From positions 657,499 to 721,498 of the forward strand of contig NW_006500340.1 of NCBI RefSeq assembly GCF_000471905.2: DNA of 64,000 nucleotides. Reading direction: 5' to 3'. The position numbers were made by a program, and so were the translations under genes. Source of the DNA: Amborella trichopoda (Eukaryota > Streptophyta > Magnoliopsida > Amborellales > Amborellaceae). Below are positions 1-11,500 of the stretch, piece after piece; within the stretch, counting starts at the first letter, position 1; the number at the start of each line of letters is the position of its first letter. Below the pieces are notes generated by a model. It made no database searches, had not been told where the DNA came from, and saw only the letters and a program-made list of their open reading frames with translations.

Positions 1-31
<31 letters not shown>

Positions 32-1844
32 GAAAAATTGTTTGGTGCGGCCTGCGCAATCTACACCGTCCTCCGAATAAAATAATTGCCATCCTAAACA
101 ATTGCCACCTTAATTCTCTAAAAAAACTAAAAACACCGGTTCAAATATTTTCTCTAAAAAAAAAATCATTTTTAGCTTTTTAAATTTTTTTATTTTTATA
201 GATTAATAATCTTTATGTTAAAATTTATATATTTCCTAAAAATTAAGATCAATTTCATTTCAAAAATAAATTATTAAGGGTCCTCCATTTCTACAGGTGA
301 GTCCATTGACTCATAACAACGGTGTTATACCACTAGCTGATAGCTACTACATTAGCCCAATCACAATTAGATCATTTACTTTTAATGTAATAAGGTCAGA
401 ATTACTCTTGTCCGTCAATTTTCAAATTAAATAGTTTAAGGGTATCATTGACTAAACTCAAAGATTAAAAAAACTTTATCGAACATCATAAAACATTTCG
501 ATCCATTCAATTTGATATCTAATGCCTAGGAATAATTATGATCTTCTTGTAATAAAGATAAATAATTTCATAACATACAATCACATATAATATAGGGGAA
601 TCATGTTATGGTTATAATACAATATAATGAAACAATCTTAAAAAACCATGTTATAGTATTTTTTTAATCTCAACTACTAACTATACACTCTTTTTGTTCT
701 TATAAACAATTACAAAAAATCCAAAACTCAAAGCATACTTTAAAAACTATTTAGCTCAATTAAATATGTTGTTTATTTTGGTGAGACACTTAAATCTAAG
801 CCGTAAAAGGATTTTTCTTCCTTTCCAAATTTTGTGATGACTTTATTCTTATTAGATGAGCAAAGTTAAAAAAATGAAAAATTGATTTTCAGTTTGTAAA
901 TACCTAAATCTTGAAATTCACCAAATGGATAGTATAGATTCAGTGTTGGAAGGCGACTCGTTTTGAGCATATCTAAGGTGAAAAATGAATTTTAGTTTTT
1001 TTAATATTGATTATTGTGATGAAGAGAGGGGTGTGTGCAATTTTTGGTGTCATACAAATACCGCAAACATGATTTTCTAAAAGTGTGATTTCTAAAGTAG
1101 ATCCAAACACCTATATCGTAATTCTTAAATAAATCAAAAAATTTAATATAAAAAAATTCCTCGTAATCATTTACCTGGGGGAGTAATTGCAAAAATATTG
1201 AAATAAACCCAAAGTTGGCCACAAAGCTACAAGACTGCAAGATATTGAAATGAAAAATATGTTATTAAAATATGTCAACTTCATAAGAAGCCCTCTTATG
1301 GTGTTGGAGCATAGGGCTCTCTCTTGTGCAAGCCGTTGTCTTCCACCTTGCAATTATTGTCATCGCGGAAATAATAATAATAATAATAACAACTTAAGTT
1401 TTTCAAAATTTATTTGATGGCCTAGTCAGATCTTAAATTATTTGTTTCTCGACTCATATTTTTTGCCAAAAGATCTCATGTTCCCTCTGGAGCGTATTGT
1501 CCATTTACTCTCTTGGGTTATGAGATCCCAAATTCCGAGAATGAGCATCATCAAACCCACAGACTAGCTTCAAAAAAGAAAAATATCAAATTGCCCTCTC
1601 TATAACTTGATAACAATGATGCCTCAAGATTGACCTTTGCCTACTTAATTTTTCGAGGGTTAGATCTAAGTCTTAGAGAACCGAAAAATTAAATTTTGTC
1701 TTTTAAATATAATCATCTAATTCTTAGGTGGTTCTCAAAATTTCAAATTAAAAAAAAGTCTTCCGAATAAAGTTTTTTGTTTGCGAAATAGACAGACAGT
1801 GCTTCGATAGGAGTCTGGTATATACACTCCACCCTTTTTCTTTA

Positions 1845-2034
1845 GGGATTGTCTACAAAGATACCATTTATCTTTTGTACACGAAGTTCGCCATCATTCT
1901 TGTCACTTGAATTTCAAAATGGGTACCTGTGAGAGTGTTATTAAATAGACAAAAAAAGAAAAATTAAAAAAAAAATCTTGGACCTCACCCCAAACCATCC
2001 AAAAGGTAAATGGTATGTATTCGTAGACAATCAC
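1845..2034. mobile_element. MITE with 9-bp target duplication (Mutator-like)
   Basis: The left end GGGATTGTCTACAAAGATAC pairs with the right end, which in reverse reads GTGATTGTCTACGAATAC. The flanks TTTTCTTTA (1836-1844) and TTTTCTCTA (2035-2043) match at eight of nine bases. The 9-bp duplication suggests the Mutator superfamily. A related copy sits at 32391-32625. Confidence 0.7.
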
Positions 2035-3741
2035 TTTTCTCTATGCCTTGATTCTGGAATGTGAACGCTAGAAACTGACTTTCTCAAAATACCCAATATT
2101 TCTAGAAAACTTTTATTTTTCGTATTTACTTCTAGGGAAATCAATGTTAGTGTTTGTTTATTTCAGTAATATTTAAAAATTATCTCTAAATTTTCTAATT
2201 GTCTATTTTTCATTTCTTTTCTTTTTTTTAAAAATATGTCATTGGTACAAAACATCAAAATAAAGGGATATTAACAAAGGGAAACTATGTTCTCGGGCCG
2301 TGGTTTTATAAAGCCACCTTTGTTGGGAAATATAATTCCACTGCTGGTAAATCTCTAAATTGATCATTTTGATATTGAAAATAATGGATATAAATCTCCA
2401 AAATTATCATTTTGATCTTGAAAATCATGGAGATGAATAAAAAAAAGAATTTCAAGCCTTAAACATGGTTTATACTACAACACACTTTTTAATAATCTTA
2501 ATAGCTCCATTAAATCTTTACTAGTCCATAGATCTTCACCATTATAGGAGCTTCAAATTCCATTGACAAAGATAACAAAATTAAAAAGAAAAAGAAAATA
2601 GAGTTGACTGGCTTAGCCCTATCATGGCCAGGCTCTCGGGTTTTGTGGCCCAAGCCCTAGCCGCCCAACGTACTATCATCCCTAGCCACCACCTCCATAT
2701 ATTTTCCAAGATCACCAGCGCATGAATTCTATTTTCTCAATTCATACACCATCCTCTACATTTTTCACCAGTTTATTCATAATCTACTACGCTCATCTGA
2801 GAGCCAAGAAAACCATTTGCTTTGGCATATTTGAAGGGTCTTTGTAATATCAAATTTTTGGGATCTAATTTAAATTTATTATCCTATGTCATAAAAGCAT
2901 GGATACATGTCTCAACAACATCTGATGTTAATACAAGTCCGAGAGACCCAACCCCAAAGTTAGCCTTCCGGATACATATATGATTTAGATAAAAGGGGAG
3001 GCGGAATTTTAGGTGACATGAATAACCTTTTATAAGAGATTTCTATAATAAAATATTAATAAAAAACGTCTAAATTTCTAAAATGTCAAATATAATTCGT
3101 ACTCTTAATAGTTGACGCATGCCACGTACTGCAGACATGTACATCTATGTTACACATGTATTTTGCAAAAGTAAAAAAAAAAGATATTGAATACCTAATC
3201 ACCACTATGACAATTCAAAATATCAATGGTATATATCCTATCCTAGAGCATCAATTATTATTTTTAGGCTAATCCAAGGTGCATATTCTATTAATATTTT
3301 TAGGTTGTTTGCAAGATCGAAAAACTCGGATCCCCCAAGGTTTAGAGTCCTAATTAAGGTTTTGCCCGAGGGAACTCATGTACAATTTCTTCTTCAATAG
3401 CACATAACATGGTTATTTATTTATTAAGGAAATTATTACATATTTGGAAGGAGAGTGCATGTAGCATGCTCTTAATGGGAGCATAATGTAAAATAACTCC
3501 CTCGGGCAAAATAACTACTTGGGTTTTATTTTATTTTTGAGTCCAAGTTTGAGATCCATCTCAATATCACTAAATGATTATTATCAAATAAAAATATTGG
3601 GATTTTGACTTCTTGAACATCTAGATCTTTCCCTCCAAGTAGTGGATGGCTTTGAGAAATTTAAAGAGTGCTTTTTTTTTTTTGGTGAGGTTGGTCCCTA
3701 GTTCTAAAGATTGCATCCTAACATTTGGAATCTAAAAAAAA

Positions 3742-4070
3742 GTGTGGTTTATATAAAACATTAACCTTAAGCAATAAAAGTAAGGCACGCCTCCAAATTG
3801 TGTCATAAAATGTAGTTTTGATCCTAGAAACCTTTGTGTAAATACTTGAGAATCTTGTAGATTTGTAAATACATGAGAATTTTGAAAATGGACAGTCCAG
3901 ATAATGTGTTACACTATTTACATTATTTGAAATCATTTTTTTTATGCCCATATATCTCAAGGTTAAGATAATCAATTGGAGGGTTTTCTGGTATCGAAAC
4001 AATATCTTTTGATGGATTTTTGAGGTACGCCTTGCTACTACAATATAATGTTCGTATCTTGTATAAAACT
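3742..4070. mobile_element. MITE of the GGTTGCAACC family (diverged copy)
   Basis: It carries the family's internal phrases (AAATGGACAGTCCAGATAAT; ATATATCTCAAGGTTAAGAT) and a GTGGTTTATATAA-type left end paired with CTTGTATAAAACTTTT at the right. The terminal repeats are eroded. Confidence 0.55.
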
Positions 4071-4350
4071 TTTAATTACCAAAAAAAAGCCTTATATGAA
4101 CTTTTTCCTCGAAAAAATATTACTAGTTAGTTTTGTCTGAGGGAGTAGATGGACAATATACTCCCCCTGAAGTAGAAAATCTTTGGGCTTAGAAGAATAT
4201 ACGAAGCACCCACGAGGCAAGGCCATCAGCCCTTCGAACAGTGGTACTGTCCATGTTGAGATGACAAGGAATCACAAGTAAGCATGATTTCTGCACAATC
4301 ATTTTATCTTTTAATTCTCATGCTCCACTTTCAACATTCCATGAACTTTC

Positions 4351-4695
4351 TATAAGGCAAAGGTTTTATGAAAATAAAATAAATCTCATCTCAAGTCCTC
4401 ATCAGGAAAACACTTTCGGCGACAGAAATCTCCATGATGGTTCTAAAATCAATTTCCAACACCAACAATAAAATTTGGAACTAAAAAAATGGTACATATC
4501 TTGCGGATATGTGAATAATTACTTTAGGGCAAAATAGATGGTTTAAATAATTTGTTATGATATTAAGAGCTTGAAATCCTAATTTTTTTTTCACTACTAT
4601 AATGTTGAAGCCGAGATAATCGATGTAAAGCTTCTCTAATGCTTTAATTGCAAATTTTCATGCGTTATGAGGTGAAGGTTTACTTATTTTGAGAT
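4351..4695. mobile_element. MITE related to the GGTTGCAACC family (subtype shared with 30481-30790)
   Basis: It shares long stretches with the copy at 30481-30790: a left end with GGTTTTATGAAAATAAAATAA and CTCATCTCAA, the internal GGCAAAATAGATGGTTTAAA, and a right end with GTTATGAGGTGA. It appears only in non-coding sequence. Confidence 0.55.
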
Positions 4696-5164
4696 GGCTG
4701 GATCAAACAATTTTCCTTTATTGAGTTTCCTGATATTTGTTCATAGTTATTATTCAAAAAACACATTGAGTGCCCCCCAAAATAAAAAAGCCTTATAAAT
4801 AATATTGCTTTTCTGTTGTTTTGACTAAAATCGTTTCACAAAAGCAAATAAACTTTTTTTTTTTTTTAATGGGGTAGAAATATAACTTGAGATGTAGCAT
4901 TGCTAAAATCAATGGCTAACCAATCAATTCCATGTCCAATTCATAGAAATCCTCTCTTTGATTTAAGGCAAATGTATATGACACAGTACCGAGGGACATC
5001 CACCCTCAGTTGCTAATAGTAAACTGTGGAGATTAATTACATCCAAGGAAATATGCAGCAACAAATACTTGGTACCCATGTGATGCACCAAGTTCCATAC
5101 ACCTATGTTGAGTAGTGCTGATGTTATGCTTTCTCTTATTTTACCCAAAACCTATGTTATTTGA

Positions 5165-5395
5165 GGGCATGTTTGGTTGACGTGAAAATATTTTTCGAAA
5201 AATATTTTCACTTGAAAAAATTTCTTTATGTGGTTAGCTGTGAGAATAATTTCATACCAATTAGTTGTCAATTGATATGAAAAGATGCATTAGGACTAAT
5301 TGGTGTGAAATTATTCTCATAACTAACTATATAGTGGAATTCTTTCACGTGAAAATATTTCTCAATAAATATTTGTACATGAAACAAACATGCCC
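5165..5395. mobile_element. Foldback Tourist-like MITE
   Basis: The arms are imperfect inverted repeats along nearly the whole element. The ends are GGGCATGTTTGGTTGACGTG and, at the other end read in reverse, GGGCATGTTTGTTTCATGTA. The arms continue through GTGAGAATAATTTCATACCA against its complement. A sibling at 43867-44025 has a TAA target duplication; here the flanks are degraded. Confidence 0.7.
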
Positions 5396-5918
5396 TAGAT
5401 AAAAATGAGACTTTGTGATTTAGACGCATCTCATACGTTTATGCTTAGTTCACCCTTCCAAAATTCATCTTGGAAATGGATTTTGAATCCAAAATTTGCA
5501 GACCTATCATATAGACTATCATACTTATATGTAGACTATCATAATTATGAAGTTGAAAAAAATAAACTCTACGCTACCTTTACTTTGTAGCCCTTAAATA
5601 TCTTAATTTGATTATTAAAAGTTCATTAGAACTGCACCCTTTTTTTGAGCTCAAAATTAATAAATATGAGGTGAAAATATCACAAAAAAAATTTCCAGTC
5701 GATTTTTGCAGTGTACAAAGGTCAATGCCTCGTATAAACTTTACCCCATGTTTTTCTTTTGCAAGTTTTTTAATATATAAAATTAAATCAACAGTATCAG
5801 TAGGTACTATATACACTAAACAATAGGAAAAAATTATAAAATTACTATTGGCTGGAATTAAAGTTAAATTTTTTAAAAAACTTCCCGGTACATCCCAAAC
5901 TATACAATTTGGAAAAAA

Positions 5919-6280
5919 GTTTCATATAAGGGTGAAGTCCTAAATAATCAAACCAAGGGACACCTCAAAAATTTATTAGAAAAAGTTCTTTCGATGCTCA
6001 AAAATTTTCAAATCGATCATCTTGACTTTAAGATAAATGGACATGAGAAAAAATGGATTTCAAGTCCTGAAAACAGTACATCAAGTAATGCATTTTTTAG
6101 ACTATCAATTTTCAAGAGTTCACATATATCCTCGATTTACATTATTTTAGACTATTTTTTTGAGGCTTTAAATTTTATGATTAGATATGAAAATAGAATT
6201 TCAATCTATCAACATCTTTCAATACTATTGAAAGGTACACCTCATTATGGTTGTTTAGGGCCTCAACCTTATAACAACCA
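5919..6280. mobile_element. MITE of the GGTTGCAACC family
   Basis: The left end (TTTCATATAAGGGTGAAGTC) and right end (GTTGTTTAGGGCCTCAACCT) are inverted versions of the family termini. The body has the family's GATCATCTTGACTTTAAG phrase. Short open frames across it are not genes. Confidence 0.6.
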
Positions 6281-6797
6281 TACCAATCAATTTGACATAT
6301 AAAGAAGGAATAATTGTGACCTGGTATAAAAAATAAACAATCTCACAATATATAAGGAAATTTGTTTCATGGGGGTTGTACCGTAGTTCTACATACGCAG
6401 TTTGGAAAGGGTGAAAGATCCATCTTAAAGATAGATGCAAGTAGGTGTTCCATTTAAAAACAATGAAAACTAACTGTTCAAATATTTTATTATTAAAATT
6501 ATCATTTATATTTTTTCTTATTCACGATAGAAATCACATGTCCTTAAAAATTAAGTCTTAAAATCCTTCTTAAAATAAATTTATTAGGACGCCCGTATTT
6601 CTACATGTGCCGGGCTTGGCCGCATAAAAACCGGGTGGTAATAAATGGTGCCTACTAAACAAGCCTACCCAAAGATACGAGGCTATTATCGAAATTAGTG
6701 TGGTTGTAGAGGGGCATTTGGAAGGAGGCACTCTTTAATTTTATCCTGCCATTTTAATTTTTCATTTTTAAAATATTTATATTTATCGGTCGGGGCG

Positions 6798-7026
6798 GTG
6801 TCACAAAAGCCGGTGCCTTTCCTTCTCTCTCTCTCTCTCTTCTTTCTCTCTCGATATAAACACGAAACCCCCTTTTTTTTTCTCTCTGATTTCGCCTTTT
6901 TGTCCCTTTTCGTCGAGCCGGAAAGCGGTCAATATTTCGCCGTAATTTGTTGGCTCCGGCCAAAAAACCAGGTTGTCAGAGAGATCTGGACACCTGCAAA
7001 TTTTGAACAGCCTCTCAAAAGGTTAG
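6798..7026 (+). other. Non-coding first exon (5'UTR) of the WD40 gene
   Basis: A CT-rich leader is followed by a good splice donor (TTAG|GTAAC, GT at 7027-7028). The matching acceptor is GCAG at 8547-8550, giving a 1,524-base 5'UTR intron that ends 25 bases before the start codon. The transcription start is not determined; the left edge is where the CT-rich leader begins. The T-rich intron sequence is typical of plant leader introns. An alternative donor five bases upstream (AAAAG|GTTAGG) is weaker. Confidence 0.6.
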
Positions 7027-7995
7027 GTAACAAATTTTGTTTCATTATTTTTGTGGTTTTCTACTGTATTTATTTGTGTCATTACTTATTTAACCGAAGA
7101 GTATTTTTATCCGTTGAATTCGTAAATTTATTTATTTAGAGTGATTCAGAAATGAAAAAGGTTATCATTCGGCTTGAACAATTCGTGGCGTTAGGCCTTT
7201 TATTTGGTATAAAGGGCATACTTCTTTTTCATTTTTTTTTAGTTGTTTGAATAGTATGATTACTTGGGTAAATTGAGGCTAATAATTAACAGAGGCGCCT
7301 AATTTTATTTTTTCTGTTGCATGTGGATTTATGAGTAGCTTAGATCCTTATATAGTAGGTATTGGATTTACGACAAAAGTTTAGGCCTTTTGATTTGTAT
7401 TATTACAGTACAAATTGATGTTTGTTAATGTGATTTACAGGGGGAAATGTTTGGTGTATCTCTCTTTTCTGAATCCTGTTATTGAAAATTTTTAGATAAT
7501 AATTTTATAATTATGTCTTTCTTTTTACTTTACCCATGAAATCATGTAGGTTTTCATTTATTTTTGGTGGAAGTTTTCTTTTGTTGCTGTCATTGCTCTT
7601 TTTTTCTTTGTTATTTCTGAGGTTCTTACATTGGGTACTTGCTCCTTTTTTTTCTCCATCCTTTTGTATGTAATTTACATTTGTCGAGCAGAAATATGGT
7701 CAAGTATCTGTTTATTGAATATTTCTTTATTGTTATTTTGATGGACATTTCTGGTTATGTTGTTAAGAATGCGTTCAACCCATCGATTCTACCCATTTTC
7801 TGTTATTTTCTTTAATTTTTGAGAGAATGGCCCTTTCTTTCATTTGAAAATTGTTGGTTACCAAGCATAACATTTTTTATCAGTTTAAGAATCATAATCC
7901 TGCAAAGTGTCATTTGGAACACAACAGATATATTTTTACCTTTCTTTTTGTTTCTGCTTAAAGTTTTGTTTTTTGGTTTATTTATTTTGGGAAAA

Positions 7996-8365
7996 AGTTT
8001 ATATAAGGTTGCAACCTTACCTCTACAGCTACGGATGCACCTCAAAAATCGATCGGAAAAGACAGTTTTAATGTTGAAAAACACTTTGATTGATCATCTC
8101 GACATCGAGATGTATGACCATGAAAAATAAAAAGATTTTAAGTCTCATACTACATATTATCTACTCTGTCCATTTTCAAGATTTTCATATATCTATAGAT
8201 CTACTTGATTTTAACCATTTTTGAAATTTAAATTTTTTTAACTAGATATAAAAATAGATTTTGAGATAATCCCAAGAACATTTTACATCAAAATTATATA
8301 CCATGATAAAATTTGAAGGTGCACCTTACCTTTACAGCTACGGATGCATCCGTATGCCAACTGCA
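7996..8365. mobile_element. MITE of the GGTTGCAACC family in the WD40 leader intron
   Basis: The ends are inverted: a left end containing TATAAGGTTGCAACCTTAC and a right end with the matching GCACCTTACC. Both sides also carry the motif CTACAGCTACGGATGCA. The AT-rich body shares the phrases GATCATCTCGACATCGAGATG and GTCCATTTTCAAGATTTTCA with many other copies in this window. No transposase is present. Confidence 0.7.
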
Positions 8366-8575
8366 CCCTTTATTTTATGATCATCAAAACCATCATTTTT
8401 TTTAGTAAGTTATTACCATCACTGCAACCTTCATTAATAGATTCATGTTCTTAATTTCATTAAAATTTCTATTAAAAAATGCTTCATTGGGGTATTTTAA
8501 GTGTGTGTTACTAGTCTTTATTGATTCTCCCTAATTGCGCCTCTTTGCAGAGGTGTAAATTAGCTAGCTTATAAC

Positions 8576-11500
8576 ATGTCCCAATACCGAGGGGATGAGT
8601 GTGAGTACCCTGCTGATGACCATGAAATGGCTGATGCTGATGAGGATGATATAGATGATGAATTTTGTGGCAGAGGTTCCGGTGAATCAGAATCTGATGA
8701 TGAATATGACATGGTCAGTTCTGTCTTCTGTCGCTTGTATTAGATTCTTGAGTTTCATTCATTCTTCTGTTTTTAGTCTGTTTCCTTTTGTTCCTTGTCT
8801 GGTTTTTAGTCATGTTGTGTATGATTCACCAAGTTCTAGCCAGTTAAATCATAACTGACTTAAACTAAAAATACTCAACCATATAAGTAAGTTAAAAATT
8901 TCTTCCTTCGCTCAATGCTGGTGAGTGAGAAAATAGTTTTCTCCCTAAAACACTATGATGTTCTCTAAGTTCAGTGGAGTTTGGGCTCAAATTGGTGTTC
9001 ATGGGGTGATAAATGAAGTTAAAAGGGGCACAGATTCCCTTTCTTTCCTTCCCCCGGCTCCTTTTCTATATTTAACTGTCAGCATTGTACTTGACAGATT
9101 TTGATGGACTCACGTAGTCCATTAAAAACTTGCCACAGTTCTACAGTTCTTGGGCAGTTGCTAAAATAACTCGTCTAAGTAATGTAGCAGTTGTGGCTTT
9201 GATCTATTCTTGTAGTAGCTGCGCTAGAAACCAAATATTTTTTTCTCAACATGTGTTACTTGTCCAAGACAAAACAAGACCTTTATAACCTTTGCTTTCT
9301 GAATTTCTTCTTTTGAGTGATGGCTTATTCATCAAAGACCACTTGAACGGATGTTCTTCGTGGTGGTGAAAGATAGAATTAGATACTAAAAGGTGTGAAT
9401 GAATGTGCAGCTCACTAGGGTAACAGATACATCTTCAGAACAAGCCCGCAAGGGAAAGGATATTCAGGGTATCCCATGGGAGAGGCTAAATATAACTAGG
9501 GAGAAGTATCGGCAAACTAGGTTGGAACAATACAAAAATTATGAGAACATCCCCCAATCTGGCAAGGGAATAGAGAAGGTATATATGTTCTACCAAGATC
9601 GGTTGATATGCACATACGTACTCACATGCGTATATATTAATGTTATTTATCATCTTCCATGCTTTGCTTGCATGCAGGCATGCAAAGAAACCGAGAAAGG
9701 TTACAAATATTATGATTTTTGGCACAACACAAGATCTGTGAAGTCTACCATTCTTCATTTCCAGGTAATGAGATCCCATATATGTATTTTTGTCCCTTTT
9801 TAAAGATTTTATTTTCCTTCCACTCGTTGTAGATATTACTTGATTTGCAAAACTTTGGTGGGAAAACGCAGGGGGATTTGGTTACCCTAATGCGAAGTTC
9901 TCAAAAAGAAGTTAAGATTTATTAAGTAGTAACTACCTAGTGCAAACTTAATATGACTTGGGTATTGGCTCAACATGACATCCTAGGCCATAACCACCAC
10001 TAATACTTAAAAAAAAAAGAAAAGAAAAAAAAAAAACGAGAGAGATAACGGCTAGGTCATGTCCTTTGCTGAGATCAGTTTTAAACTCCACTTATAGGTT
10101 CTTAAGCCAGAGCGTTGGAAGTTCATCATTTTCATGGCCCGTTGTAAGATTTCTCTTTGTTTTCACATTTGTGAATATCCCTTGAGTTAGTCTTTGATAC
10201 ATCAATAATAGAATGGAAATGTACAACAGTGTTCGTAAAATCAAACCTGAACGGTTAACCGGACATGGGTCCGGAAGCGGTTTAACCGGCCTAACCGATA
10301 AACCGGCCGATTCAATCGTTCTAACCGGGCATGTACCGGGCGGTCAAAAAAGTGTTGAAAAATTAAAAAAGATATAAAAATAAAAATCTATTAAAATATG
10401 AAAAGCATATAAAAAATGATTAAATTAAACACATTCGAATGAAGTTGAAAATTAATGAGAAATGAAAGAATACATTTTAACGAATCGATTTTTGAATTAA
10501 AGTGAGTATTAATGACAAAAACAAATTTTAATCTTTACCACAATATAAAGAATATTAAAAAATGCAATAAAAATCAAATTCCTTATTTTTGGGAATTTAT
10601 ATACACTCTTTTGATTTTTTTTTTTTTAAATACCGGTCGATCACCAAAACCGCCAAAACCGGAACTGGCGCCGGTTCCGATCTAACCGGGTGGTTAGTAG
10701 TTAGATCGCCTGGTTTTTCTAACAATGGTGTACAAGACCAAATTTTGTGGAAGTTCTGAATCGTATTTAGGTTACTAGAAACATGTTTGAACTGGACACA
10801 TACAGTTAATGGCATGCAGTATCCTTTAAATATAAATCTATGCAATCTGGATATTTATATTTCATCATCTTTGGCTCTGAAGTATGATGGTTTGAATAGT
10901 ATTTTAGTCGCCTTATTATGTTGGTTTTGAATATTTAATTTGCTTTTTCAGCAGGGTTGAAATTTTTTTTATGGTTTTTGTATATAGAAAAGTATTGTGA
11001 TCGTCACTTTCCATTCATTATTTGTCTTGCATTCATGTCCATGTTGTGGCTAAAATTTTTGTTCCACTCATTTCTATGTCTATACATGAACTTTGTGCTA
11101 CTTTGTAGTCAATATTTTGTTTTCATTTGGGAGGTAAATGTCTAAATGGGTCTGATAAATTAGATCTTTATTCTTTGAGGGACCTGTGATGGCCTTTGGT
11201 CAAGTGGTGAAAGTTTAGGATAGTGGAGATGACAGTGTGTTAGTCATTTTTCAAGAGTTGTCAAGATTAGAATGCTTTACGATGCTCTTTTTTAGTTGAT
11301 GGTTGTTGGAACTTATCATAGTTGGATTAGCAGAGTTAGTTTATCTGAGGCCGAATAGTTTTCCCTAAATGTTCCAGCCCATTTGGTTGAAACCAAAAGA
11401 GAAAAACGTTTTTGTCCTTGTGGATTTTTGTAGAAGAGATCTCTTGGCAAGAGAGGCTGAAGCAGCTGACGAGTCCCAAAGCAGAAGCTAACGAGCTTCA

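Larger units (their letters stand above)
1..6797. other. Repeat-rich intergenic region before the WD40 gene
   Basis: No credible gene is present. The region starts with an (AT)n tract (1-31), has an (AAT)n run near 1371-1388, and holds several small transposons listed separately. The remaining AT-rich sequence has no coding signal I recognise; open frames are short and not conserved-looking. Confidence 0.7.

Noticed and set aside
9486-9779. 97-codon minus-strand frame
   Set aside because: It is the shadow of WD40 exons 3 and 4 and the intron between them.
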